Source: Pseudonocardia ammonioxydans (GTDB lineage Bacteria; Actinomycetota; Actinomycetes; Mycobacteriales; Pseudonocardiaceae). From it: a stretch of DNA of 64,000 nt. The DNA is taken from contig NZ_FOUY01000009.1 in NCBI RefSeq assembly GCF_900115005.1, positions 1 through 64,000 on the forward strand. The letters run 5' to 3'. Both the position numbers and the translations under genes were made by a program. The notes beneath the pieces were generated by a model. That model was not told the origin of the DNA, did no database searches, and was given only the letters and a program-made list of their open reading frames with translations. Below are positions 25,307-33,187 of the stretch, piece by piece (within the stretch, counting starts at the first letter, position 1; every line of letters starts with the position of its first letter).

Positions 25307-26088
25307 CGGCCCCCAGTCCGACGGCACTCGCCTGTACCGGTCTCAGTCGGTCCTTCGGCGCCCTGCGCGCCGTCGACGCCGTCGGCCTGACCGTCGAACC
25401 CGGCGCCCGGCACGCCCTCATCGGCCCGAACGGCGCGGGCAAGTCCACCCTGTTCCGGCTGCTCACCGGCCGGATGCGCCCCGACGCCGGCACCGTCGAC
25501 CTCGCGGGGCGCGACGTCACCGGGTTCTCCGAGGTACGCCGCAACCGGCTCGGCATGAGCCAGACACTGCAGCACGCCAGCCTGTTCGCCTCGCTGAGCG
25601 CCGCCGAGACCGTCGCGCTGGCCGTGCGCCGGCACGGAACGGCCGGTGGCGGGGCCCGGATCGTCCCCTGGCCGCGCCGGCAGCCCACCGTCGACGCCCG
25701 CGCCGGCGAGCTCCTCGACCGCGTCGGGCTCGCCGACCGCGCCCGGCAGCCGGTGCCCGCGCTGGCGCACGGGGAGCGCAAGCAGCTCGAGGTGGCGCTC
25801 GCACTGGCCTGCTCCCCGACCGTCCTGCTGCTCGACGAGCCCGCCGCCGGGATGTCGCCCGCCGAGAGCGCCCGGCTGCTCGCCCTGCTCGCCGACCTGC
25901 CGGCCGAGGTCACCGTGCTGTTCGTCGAGCACGACCTGGACCTCGTGTTCGACCTGGCCGACCGGGTCACCGTGCTGCACCTCGGCCGGGTCCTGCTGAC
26001 CGGAACGCCCGACGAGGTCCGCGCCAGCGACGCCGTCCGCGAGGCCTACCTGGGCACCGCCCGCCGCGAGGAGCTGTTCACCGGATGA
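25303..26088 (+). CDS. livG: LivG-type ABC ATPase
   Basis: This 261-aa ATPase has Walker A GPNGAGKST, Walker B TVLLLDEPAAGMSP and H-loop FVEHDLDLVF. The signature region reads LAHGERKQLEVALAL (H replacing S of LSGGE, common in LivG). The long insertion after the Q-loop is normal for LivG. It drives the livHM channel with LivF. Confidence 0.92.
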   Translation: MTAPSPTALACTGLSRSFGALRAVDAVGLTVEPGARHALIGPNGAGKSTLFRLLTGRMRPDAGTVDLAGRDVTGFSEVRRNRLGMSQTLQHASLFASLSAAETVALAVRRHGTAGGGARIVPWPRRQPTVDARAGELLDRVGLADRARQPVPALAHGERKQLEVALALACSPTVLLLDEPAAGMSPAESARLLALLADLPAEVTVLFVEHDLDLVFDLADRVTVLHLGRVLLTGTPDEVRASDAVREAYLGTARREELFTG

Positions 26089-26801
26089 CCGCCGTCGACG
26101 TGCAGGCCCTGACCGCGGGCTACGACCGCAGCACCGTGCTCGACGGGGTCGACCTGTCGATCGGCACCGGCGGCGCGCTCGGGCTGCTCGGACGCAACGG
26201 CGTCGGGAAGTCGACCCTGGTCATGACGCTGATGGGGCTGGTCGCGCCGACGTCGGGCCGGGTGCTGCTCGACGGGCGCGACGTCACCGGGCTGCGGCCG
26301 GACCTGGTCGCCCGGGCCGGTGTGGGGCTCGTCCCGCAGGGCAGGCGGATCTGGGCGCCGCTGACCGTCGCCGAGACGCTCGCCCTCGCCGCCCGCGGCC
26401 ACGGCCGTCGTGCCGCCGCCGGCCGGTTCACCATCGACTCCGTCTACGAGCTGCTGCCCCGCCTCCGCGAACGGCACGGACAGCAGGCGGGACAGCTCTC
26501 CGGCGGCGAGCAGCAGATGCTGGCGATCGCGCGGGCCCTGCTCACCGACCCCGCCGTCCTGCTGCTCGACGAACCGTCGGACGGTCTCGCACCCGCCGTC
26601 GTCGACCAGATCGCGGAGCTGCTGCAGACGCTGCGCGGCGAGGGCGTGACGCTGCTGCTGGTCGAGCAGGACCTGCACCTGGCGTTCGCGGTGTGCGAGG
26701 AGATCGCGGTGATGGAGAAGGGCCGGATCGTCCACCGGTGCCCGACGCCGGAGTTCCGGGCCGACCGCGCCACCGCGCACCGGTTGCTGGGTGTCGCCTG
26801 A
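26085..26801 (+). CDS. livF: LivF-type ABC ATPase
   Basis: This 238-aa ATPase has Walker A GRNGVGKST, signature LSGGEQQMLAIARAL, Walker B AVLLLDEPSDGLAP and H-loop LVEQDLHLAF, with the LivF motif VPQGRRIWAPLTVAETL. It is the last gene of the operon and ends 7 bp from the convergent DUF1707 gene. Confidence 0.92.
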   Translation: MTAVDVQALTAGYDRSTVLDGVDLSIGTGGALGLLGRNGVGKSTLVMTLMGLVAPTSGRVLLDGRDVTGLRPDLVARAGVGLVPQGRRIWAPLTVAETLALAARGHGRRAAAGRFTIDSVYELLPRLRERHGQQAGQLSGGEQQMLAIARALLTDPAVLLLDEPSDGLAPAVVDQIAELLQTLRGEGVTLLLVEQDLHLAFAVCEEIAVMEKGRIVHRCPTPEFRADRATAHRLLGVA

Positions 26802-26808
26802 CACCGAC

Positions 26809-27411
26809 TCAGAAGTGCCGGCCGGCGAAGGTGTAGCGGGTCCGGACGGTCACCGATCCGGCCGACGTGCGGCCGTAGACCCGGAAGTGCGGGCGCCCGT
26901 GCACGGCGCGCGACGGCACCTTGGAGCGGATCGAGCCGTACGCCGAGACCAGGCCGTCGACGTCGGCGGTCGCCCCCTCGGGGACGAGCAGCCGGGCCGA
27001 CCCGGCGCCCAGCTCCAGCTCCACCTCGACCACCGGCATCGGCAGCTCGGCCTCGCAGAAGTCGAGCAGCACCGCACCGATCGAGCTCTGCACCCGCAGC
27101 CGGGACGGCACCTGCCAGTCCCCGCGCCGTCGCAGCCCGCCGACGCCGCCGCGCAGCACCGTCGGCGGGCCGACCGGGGTGGCGAGGACGTCGGCGCTGA
27201 GGTCCAGCGGGTCACCGGGCAGGTCCGACAGCACCGGCACCAGGTCGGCGCCGAACCGGGCGCCGTAGACGACGCTGAGCCGCTCCTGGAGCTCGTCGAC
27301 CGAGATCCGGCCCTCGGCCATCGCCCGGTTCAGCCGTTCGGCGGCACGTTCGCGGTCGGCGTCGGAGATCCTGATCTCGCGCCGCTCGCCCGGAAGCCGC
27401 GAACCGTCCAC
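26809..27411 (-). CDS. DUF1707 domain protein with a LiaF-like C-terminal domain
   Basis: This 200-aa protein begins with a DUF1707 domain (residues about 12-65: RISDADRERAAERLNRAMAE, LSVVYGAR). The C-terminal beta-rich half (about 95-195) resembles the cell-wall-active antibiotic response domain of LiaF (SSIGAVLLDFCEAEL, LLVPEGATADVDG, GSIRSKV). No membrane segment is obvious. Such proteins are common and uncharacterised in actinobacteria; envelope-stress control is a guess from LiaF. Confidence 0.82.
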   Translation of the reverse strand: MDGSRLPGERREIRISDADRERAAERLNRAMAEGRISVDELQERLSVVYGARFGADLVPVLSDLPGDPLDLSADVLATPVGPPTVLRGGVGGLRRRGDWQVPSRLRVQSSIGAVLLDFCEAELPMPVVEVELELGAGSARLLVPEGATADVDGLVSAYGSIRSKVPSRAVHGRPHFRVYGRTSAGSVTVRTRYTFAGRHF

Positions 27412-27465
27412 GTGTCCAGGGTAGATGTTCGCCGTACGGATGTTCGCCCGGCAAGCCGCGCTCGG

Positions 27466-29283
27466 TCACCCGACCGGGGCGGCGGCCGGCAGCCGGAACA
27501 GCCACACGCCGCCGTCGTACCGGCCCGGGTCGCCCGTCACCCGCCGGGTCCACTCGAGCACGCGGGCCTCGTCCCCGCCGCCGGTGGCCTGCCCGGGCAC
27601 CATGGCGACCGCGGTGATCCCCAGGTCGCGCAGCTCCCCCGCCGCCTCGGCCGCGTAGGCGTCGCTGGGGTCGTTCTTGCCGTCCGCGACCCACTGCGCC
27701 CCGATCTGGTAGCGGTTCCAGCGCGACTGCAGGACGACGTCGTCGTCCGGGTCGGAGGCGATGAAGTAGCCGCCGCGGATGTGGAAGCCCGGCCCGGAGG
27801 CGGCCTGCCAGCGCAGGCCCTGCGCGCCGTCGTCCCAGGCGGCGGTGATGCGCGGGTAGATCTCGACGACGTCGGCGGGCCCGAGGACCGCAGCGGTGTC
27901 GGTGAAGAACTCCGGGACGGGCGCCGGGCGGACCTCCTGCTCGTCCGCCGGCAGCCAGCTGAGCAGCGCGAACCCGGTCAGGACGAGCGCACCGGCACCG
28001 GCCGCGGGCGGCGCGAGCGGCATCCGGTCGATCCACATCGCGACGACGGCGGCCACGCACAGCGTCGTGACGATCTGGATCCGCACCGGCTCGATCTCCG
28101 ACAGCAGCGGGACCTCGGCGAACGCCAGCCACGGCAGCGGCACCCCGGTGTCGGACCCGGACAGGACGACCCCGGTGCCCAGCGACGCCACCCAGGACAG
28201 CGCACCGACCGTGGCGACGACCCGCAGCGTCGTCGACCGCACGACCAGCACCGCGACGACCACCAGCGCCAGCATCGCGACACCGATGTAGCCGCCCTGC
28301 TCCCCGATGTGACCGGCGAGGTCGTCGTCCGCGCCGGCGGGGGCCGGCCGGATCGCGGTCAGCCGGGTCGGGACCAGCACGTTGGCGAGGTCGGCGCCGG
28401 TGGCGTGCACGTTGCGGATCGCCGCGCGCGGCCGGTTCGGCCCGGCGAGCACCAGGTAGAGCGGGTAGGAGCCGAGCGCCGCGACCACGCCGACGCAGGC
28501 CGCCCCGGCACGGACCAGCCCGGGCAGGTGCGCGCGGACCCAGCCGGGGAAGCGCAGCGCCAGCACGACCGCGGCGAGCACCAGGAAGATCACGCCGATG
28601 GCGAGGTTCTGGGTGTAGAGCAGCAGCTGGCCCAGCAGGACGAGCCCGGTCAGGCCGCCGACCAGCCAGGGCCGGCGCAGCGGACCGCGCCCGAACAGCA
28701 CGTGGGCGAGCAGCAGGAGCAGCGGCGGCAGCACCGACCAGGTCAGGTTGAGGTGCCCGGCGATCGCGTGCGCGAGGTGGAACGGCGAGAACGCGTACAG
28801 CGCCCCCGCGACGCCCCGCGCGACCCAGCCGCGCACCCCGGTGGCGTGCACGTACGGGCCCAGGGCGGCCACCAGCAGCAGGCCGGACACGACCGGCCCG
28901 AGCACGATCCCGGCGTTGAACGCCGTGACCGATCCCGCGAGCGCCGTGAGCGGGGCGAGCAGCGCGGCCAGCAGCGGCACCGCGGTGTTCCACAGCGCGT
29001 TCAGCCCGTGCGGCCAGTGCATCCAGTCGCTGAGCAGCGGGTTCTCGCCGTGCGCCACCGCGAACGGGAACCAGTTGAGCCACCAGGCGAACATGTCCGC
29101 GTCCGCCGTCACGTGCCCGATCAGCAGCCCGCCGGGGTCGGCGAGCACCCGGCGCTGCAGCCACAGCGAGACGAGCAGGTACCCCACCCCGAGCAGCACG
29201 TACCCGCCCGCGGTCGCGCCGCGCCGGTGGACCGCGGGAGGCGTGGGGCGGGCGTGCCGGGGGCCGGAACGCTCGTCGAGCAC
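27466..29283 (-). CDS. Polytopic membrane protein, GT-C-like, divergent from dprE1
   Basis: This 605-aa protein has about ten to twelve membrane helices. An acidic loop after the first helix (HVTADADMFAWWLNWFP) and a C-terminal soluble domain of about 150 residues resemble the GT-C glycosyltransferase architecture. GTG 29283 is chosen because the upstream extension would cross the inverted repeat at 29309. I know similar actinobacterial membrane proteins but none with a proven function. Sitting head to head with dprE1 it may use decaprenyl-phosphate sugars; this is inference. Confidence 0.72.
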   Translation of the reverse strand: MLDERSGPRHARPTPPAVHRRGATAGGYVLLGVGYLLVSLWLQRRVLADPGGLLIGHVTADADMFAWWLNWFPFAVAHGENPLLSDWMHWPHGLNALWNTAVPLLAALLAPLTALAGSVTAFNAGIVLGPVVSGLLLVAALGPYVHATGVRGWVARGVAGALYAFSPFHLAHAIAGHLNLTWSVLPPLLLLLAHVLFGRGPLRRPWLVGGLTGLVLLGQLLLYTQNLAIGVIFLVLAAVVLALRFPGWVRAHLPGLVRAGAACVGVVAALGSYPLYLVLAGPNRPRAAIRNVHATGADLANVLVPTRLTAIRPAPAGADDDLAGHIGEQGGYIGVAMLALVVVAVLVVRSTTLRVVATVGALSWVASLGTGVVLSGSDTGVPLPWLAFAEVPLLSEIEPVRIQIVTTLCVAAVVAMWIDRMPLAPPAAGAGALVLTGFALLSWLPADEQEVRPAPVPEFFTDTAAVLGPADVVEIYPRITAAWDDGAQGLRWQAASGPGFHIRGGYFIASDPDDDVVLQSRWNRYQIGAQWVADGKNDPSDAYAAEAAGELRDLGITAVAMVPGQATGGGDEARVLEWTRRVTGDPGRYDGGVWLFRLPAAAPVG

Positions 29284-29308
29284 GGGTCCCAGTGTGGCGC
29301 TCCGCGCC

Positions 29309-29350
29309 CGTGAGTGGTTACCGCGGTCCGCGCAACGGTAACCACTCACG
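29309..29350. promoter_or_regulatory. 15-bp inverted repeat in the dprE1 divergent promoter region
   Basis: CGTGAGTGGTTACCG (29309-29323) and CGGTAACCACTCACG (29336-29350) are exact complements separated by 12 nt. The site lies 7 bp before a TAGCCT -10 candidate for dprE1, so it could be a large operator for both divergent genes or an RNA hairpin. Confidence 0.6.
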
Positions 29351-29370
29351 AGGCATTAGCCTTCCCGGCG

Positions 29371-30777
29371 ATGACGGACATGACCGTTCCCTCCAGCATC
29401 AGGACCGACGCCCCGGCGCGCCGGACCGCGTCCCTGCACGGCTGGGGACGGACCGCACCCACCCGCGCGCAGCTCGTCACGCCGCGCGACCCCGAGGACG
29501 TCGCCGAGGCGGTGCGCACCGCCGGTGACCGCGGGATCATCGCCCGCGGGCTCGGCCGCTCCTACGGCGACCCGGCGCAGAACGCCGGCGGCGTGGTCCT
29601 CGACATGCCGGCGCTGAACCGCATCCACGCGATCGACCCGGACACCGGTGTCGCCGACGTCGACGCCGGCGTCTCGCTGGACCAGCTCATGCGCGCGGCG
29701 CTGCCGCACGGGCTCTGGGTGCCGGTGCTGCCGGGCACCCGCCAGGTCACGATCGGCGGCGCGATCGGCGCCGACGTGCACGGCAAGAACCACCACACCA
29801 AGGGCAGCTTCGGCAACCACGTCGAGTGGATCGCCCTGGTGACCGCCGACGGCTCGGTGCGCGAGCTCACCCCGACCGGACCGGACCGGGATCTGTTCTG
29901 GGCGACCGTCGGCGGGATGGGCCTGACCGGGGTGATCGTCCGGGCGAAGGTGCGGCTGCACCGCACCGAGTCGGCGTACTTCGTCGTCGACACCGACCGG
30001 ACCGACGACCTGGACGGGCTGCTGGAGCTGCTCACCGACGGCTCCGACGACACCTACGGCTACTCCGCGGCCTGGTTCGACACGACTACGACCGGCGCGA
30101 AGCTGGGCCGCTCGGTCCTCACCCGGGGCTCGCTGGCGACGGTCGACCAGCTGCCGGAGAAGCTGAGGGCCGACCCGCTGAAGTTCGACGCGCCGCAGCT
30201 GCTGACCTTCCCGGACGTCTTCCCGAACGGGCTGGCCAACAAGCTGTCGATGACCGCGTTCAGCGAGCTCTGGTTCCGCAAGGCCCCGAAGCGCCAGCGG
30301 GGCTCGATCCAGAACATCACCGGCTTCTACCAGGTGCTCGACGTGTTCGGCGACTGGAACCGGGTCTACGGATCGAAGGGCTTCCTGCAGTACCAGTTCG
30401 TCGTCCCGATGGGCGAGGAGGCGGCGCTGCGCCGGATCGTCGAGCGGATCGCGCACTCCCCGCACAAGTCGGGGCTGAACGTGTTCAAGCGCTTCGGTGC
30501 GGGCAACGACGCCCCGCTGTCGTTCCCGACCGAGGGCTGGACGGTCACCGTCGACTTCCCGATCGTGGCCGGCCTGTCCCGGTTCTGCACCGAGCTCGAC
30601 GAGCTCGTGCTCGGCGCGGGCGGCCGGTTGTACCTGGCCAAGGAGTCGCGTACCTCGCCGCAGGCGTTCGCGGCCGGCTACCCGCGGTTCGACGAGTGGA
30701 AGGCGATCCGCGACGCCGCCGACCCGGCCGGCGTGTTCGCCTCCGACATGTCCCGCCGCCTCGAGCTGACCCTCTGA
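29371..30777 (+). CDS. dprE1: Decaprenylphosphoryl-beta-D-ribose 2'-oxidase DprE1
   Basis: This 468-aa flavoprotein is close to mycobacterial DprE1 (461 aa). It has the VAO-type FAD site [12 protein letters not shown] and the block [17 protein letters not shown] containing the conserved active-site His, and it ends [11 protein letters not shown]. With DprE2 it epimerises decaprenyl-P-ribose to decaprenyl-P-arabinose, the only arabinose donor for AG. The position equal to Mtb Cys387 is Thr393 here (WTVTVDFP versus WNICVDFP), so covalent benzothiazinone attack is not expected. ATG 29371 is chosen; -10 box TAGCCT is 8 nt upstream. Confidence 0.95.
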   Translation: MTDMTVPSSIRTDAPARRTASLHGWGRTAPTRAQLVTPRDPEDVAEAVRTAGDRGIIARGLGRSYGDPAQNAGGVVLDMPALNRIHAIDPDTGVADVDAGVSLDQLMRAALPHGLWVPVLPGTRQVTIGGAIGADVHGKNHHTKGSFGNHVEWIALVTADGSVRELTPTGPDRDLFWATVGGMGLTGVIVRAKVRLHRTESAYFVVDTDRTDDLDGLLELLTDGSDDTYGYSAAWFDTTTTGAKLGRSVLTRGSLATVDQLPEKLRADPLKFDAPQLLTFPDVFPNGLANKLSMTAFSELWFRKAPKRQRGSIQNITGFYQVLDVFGDWNRVYGSKGFLQYQFVVPMGEEAALRRIVERIAHSPHKSGLNVFKRFGAGNDAPLSFPTEGWTVTVDFPIVAGLSRFCTELDELVLGAGGRLYLAKESRTSPQAFAAGYPRFDEWKAIRDAADPAGVFASDMSRRLELTL

Positions 30778-30793
30778 CTCCGGGAGTTCCCAC

Positions 30794-31549
30794 ATGATCG
30801 ACGCTGTTGGCAACCCGCAGAGCATCCTGCTGCTCGGCGGCACCTCCGAGATCGGCCTGGCCACGGTCCGCGCCTTCGCCGCGGACCGCGCGCTGCGGGT
30901 CGTGCTGGCCGCCCGGCCCGGGCCCCGGCTCGACGCCGCCCGCACCGAGCTGGAGAGGCTCGGCTGCGGGGTGGAGACCGTCGAGTTCGACGCCACGAAG
31001 CTGGACACCCACGCCGACGTCGTGAAGCAGGCCTTCGCCGGCGGCGACATCGACGTCGCGGTCGTCGCGTTCGGGCTGCTCGGTGACAACGAGCGCGGCT
31101 GGACCGACGTCGAGCACGCGGTCGAGCTGGCCCAGGTCAACTACACCGCGACGGTGTCCACCGGCGTGGCGCTGGCCGAGCGGTTCCGCGAGCAGGGCCA
31201 CGGCTCGATCGTCGCGATCTCCTCGGTCGCCGGCGAGCGGGCGCGGCGCTCGAACTTCGTCTACGGCTCGACCAAGGCCGGGATGGACGCGTTCTACACC
31301 GGACTGACCGAGGCGCTGCGCGAGCACGGCGTCACCGTGACGATCGTCCGGCCCGGATTCGTGCACTCGAAGATGACCGAGGGGATGGACCCGGCCCCGC
31401 TGGCGACCACTCCGCAGGCGGTCGCCGACGTCGTCGTCGACGCCGTCCGCAACCGCAAGGAGCTGGTCTGGGCGCCGGCGCCGATGCGGTTCGTGATGAG
31501 CGCACTGCGCCACGTCCCGCGCCCGATCTTCCGCAAGCTGCCGATCTGA
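30794..31549 (+). CDS. dprE2: Decaprenylphosphoryl-2-keto-erythro-pentose reductase DprE2
   Basis: This 251-aa short-chain dehydrogenase has the cofactor site LLLGGTSEIGLA, Ser in AISSVAG and the catalytic pair YGSTK. It reduces the keto product of DprE1 with NAD(P)H. Only 16 bp separate it from dprE1, with GGGAG before the ATG, so the two are one operon. The length equals Rv3791. Confidence 0.94.
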   Translation: MIDAVGNPQSILLLGGTSEIGLATVRAFAADRALRVVLAARPGPRLDAARTELERLGCGVETVEFDATKLDTHADVVKQAFAGGDIDVAVVAFGLLGDNERGWTDVEHAVELAQVNYTATVSTGVALAERFREQGHGSIVAISSVAGERARRSNFVYGSTKAGMDAFYTGLTEALREHGVTVTIVRPGFVHSKMTEGMDPAPLATTPQAVADVVVDAVRNRKELVWAPAPMRFVMSALRHVPRPIFRKLPI

Positions 31550-31589
31550 CCCCGGCCCTGCCGACCCGGCGCGGGACGCGCGCCGCGGC

Positions 31590-32240
31590 TCACCAGCCGT
31601 CGACGTGCAGCACCGTGTCCAACGGCTGACGCTTCGCCGGCTTGAACGTGTCCCCGGTGTAGTAGGCGACCGGCAGGAGCACGCCCTGGCGGACGTCGTC
31701 CGGGACGCCCAGCAGCGCCGAGATCTCCTTCTCGTACTGCAGGTGCAGCGTGGTCCACGCGCTGCCCAGCCCGCGGGCGCGCAGGGCGAGCTGCAGGCTC
31801 CACGCGGCGGGCAGCAGCGAGCCCCACATCCCGGACTGGTTGGCCGCCGGCAGCTCCGCCGAGGCCTGCAGCGCACCGATGACGAGCACCGGGACCTCAC
31901 CCATCCGGTCGGCGAGGTACTGGGCGCTGTCCGCGACCCGGCCCTGGGTGGCGTCGCGGTCGGTGTCGCCGGTGGGCTTCGTCGTCGGGTAGGCGCCGGA
32001 GTTGCGGTAGGCGGTGAACGCCTGCCGGTAGTACTCGCCGATCGCCGCACGCTTCTCGGGGTCGGTGACGACCAGCCAGTGCCAACCCTGCTGGTTCGAT
32101 CCGCTCGGGGCCTGCAGCGCGACCTCGAGGCTCTCCCGGACCACCTCGAGCGGTACGTCGCGGCCCAGGTCGAGGCGCTTGCGCACCGAACGGGTGGTGG
32201 TCAGCAGTTCGTCGGGGCCCAGGGGAAGCACGTCACTCAT
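31590..32240 (-). CDS. Nitroreductase family protein (FMN)
   Basis: This 216-aa protein has SVRKRLDL near the start, the phosphate-binding APSGSNQQGWHWLVV and the C-terminal LGVPDDVRQGVLLPVAYY of the nitroreductase fold. It probably uses FMN and NAD(P)H to reduce a quinone or nitro compound. It is convergent with dprE2. The link to cell-wall synthesis, if any, is not evident. Confidence 0.87.
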   Translation of the reverse strand: MSDVLPLGPDELLTTTRSVRKRLDLGRDVPLEVVRESLEVALQAPSGSNQQGWHWLVVTDPEKRAAIGEYYRQAFTAYRNSGAYPTTKPTGDTDRDATQGRVADSAQYLADRMGEVPVLVIGALQASAELPAANQSGMWGSLLPAAWSLQLALRARGLGSAWTTLHLQYEKEISALLGVPDDVRQGVLLPVAYYTGDTFKPAKRQPLDTVLHVDGW

Positions 32241-32278
32241 GGGCACCGATCCTGCCGCAGCGGGTGGCGGCGGGCGCG

Positions 32279-32956
32279 TCAGGCCGGGCGTCGGACGATC
32301 AGGACGGCGCGCTCCCCGGCGCCCGGGTCGAGGGTCAGCCTGCCGGACGAGCGCTGGGCCCTGGCCGGTGCGGTGCGCGGGTCGAGCACGACCGGGACAC
32401 CGCCGTAGGGGCCCCGGGTGAGCCCGTCCGAGCCCTCGCGGACGATCTCGAACCCGGCCTCGACCAGGATCTCCCGGATCCGGACGTGGCCCCGCGGCAC
32501 CCGTGGCGGCACCCAGCGTGCCCCGGCGAGCTCGCGGCCGCGGCCCTCCGCGTCGGCGGCGACGACGAGTGCGTGCCCGCCGGGCCGCAACGCCCGCAGC
32601 CAGCCGCCGGGCCCGGTGTCGGTGTCCAGTGCGGACTCCTCGAGCCGGTCCAGGACCTCCACTGCCGTGAGCGCCGCCGCCGGGCCGGGGAGGTCGCCGA
32701 CGCTGCGGTACACCGGACAGCCGGGCGCGCCCGCGCGCATCGACGCGGCCTCGGCGTCGGTTCCGGCGAGCCCGGACGCCGGGCCCAGGCGGGTCAGGCC
32801 GGACAGCAGCACCCCGCCGACCCCGGCGACGTCCAGGTAGGGCCCGCGGCCGAGATGGTTGCTGACCAGCCGCAGGTACCACTGGCGGGCCGCCGCAGCC
32901 GGCGGGGCGGGCGCGGGGTCCGGCAGGTCGGAGCGGGGCGGGGTCGTGGGGATCAT
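32279..32956 (-). CDS. Methyltransferase-like protein, degenerate SAM site
   Basis: This 225-aa protein has a SAM-methyltransferase-like layout (YLDVAGVGGVLLSGL in place of motif I, VEVLDRLEE, LRPGGHALVVAAD). The glycine pattern of motif I is poor, so activity is uncertain. ATG 32956 is chosen; the frame is open to 33004. It is followed by the nitroreductase gene on the same strand (38-bp gap). Confidence 0.6.
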   Translation of the reverse strand: MIPTTPPRSDLPDPAPAPPAAAARQWYLRLVSNHLGRGPYLDVAGVGGVLLSGLTRLGPASGLAGTDAEAASMRAGAPGCPVYRSVGDLPGPAAALTAVEVLDRLEESALDTDTGPGGWLRALRPGGHALVVAADAEGRGRELAGARWVPPRVPRGHVRIREILVEAGFEIVREGSDGLTRGPYGGVPVVLDPRTAPARAQRSSGRLTLDPGAGERAVLIVRRPA

Positions 32957-33075
32957 CGGTCCACAGGGGTCGGCGGCGCGGGCACCGTCATTCTGACCCG
33001 GCACGCGTCCGTGTCCCGAGCCGCACCCCGGGACTGCCCGTGCCCCGAGTCGTCCCCCGGCACCGCCCCGATGCC

Positions 33076-33122
33076 CCGAGGGGCACCCCGGTAGCGCCAG
33101 GCGCCCCGAGGGTGCCCCTCGG
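33076..33122. repeat. Palindromic intergenic repeat, copy 3
   Basis: CCGAGGGGCACCCCGG (33076-33091) and CGAGGGTGCCCCTCGG (33107-33122) pair over 14 of 16 positions around the spacer TAGCGCCAGGCGCCC, nearly the same spacer as copy 2. It lies between two minus-strand genes in the 231-bp gap 32957-33187. Confidence 0.8.
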
Positions 33123-33187
33123 AGCGTCCGGGGGCGAGCGCCGGGAGGCCCGGGCGCGGGGGCGGTCGGACGCCGTGGACGAGGCGG

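Noticed and set aside
26791-29313. Long plus-strand open frame of about 840 codons
   Set aside because: It lies opposite the DUF1707 and GT-C-like genes and reads as low-complexity Arg/Gly/His/Asp-rich sequence; both minus-strand genes show clear protein features.
31590-32240. Nitroreductase as a resistance partner of DprE1 (nitroreduction of benzothiazinones)
   Set aside because: Adjacency alone does not support it; the gene is on the other strand and the family is very broad.
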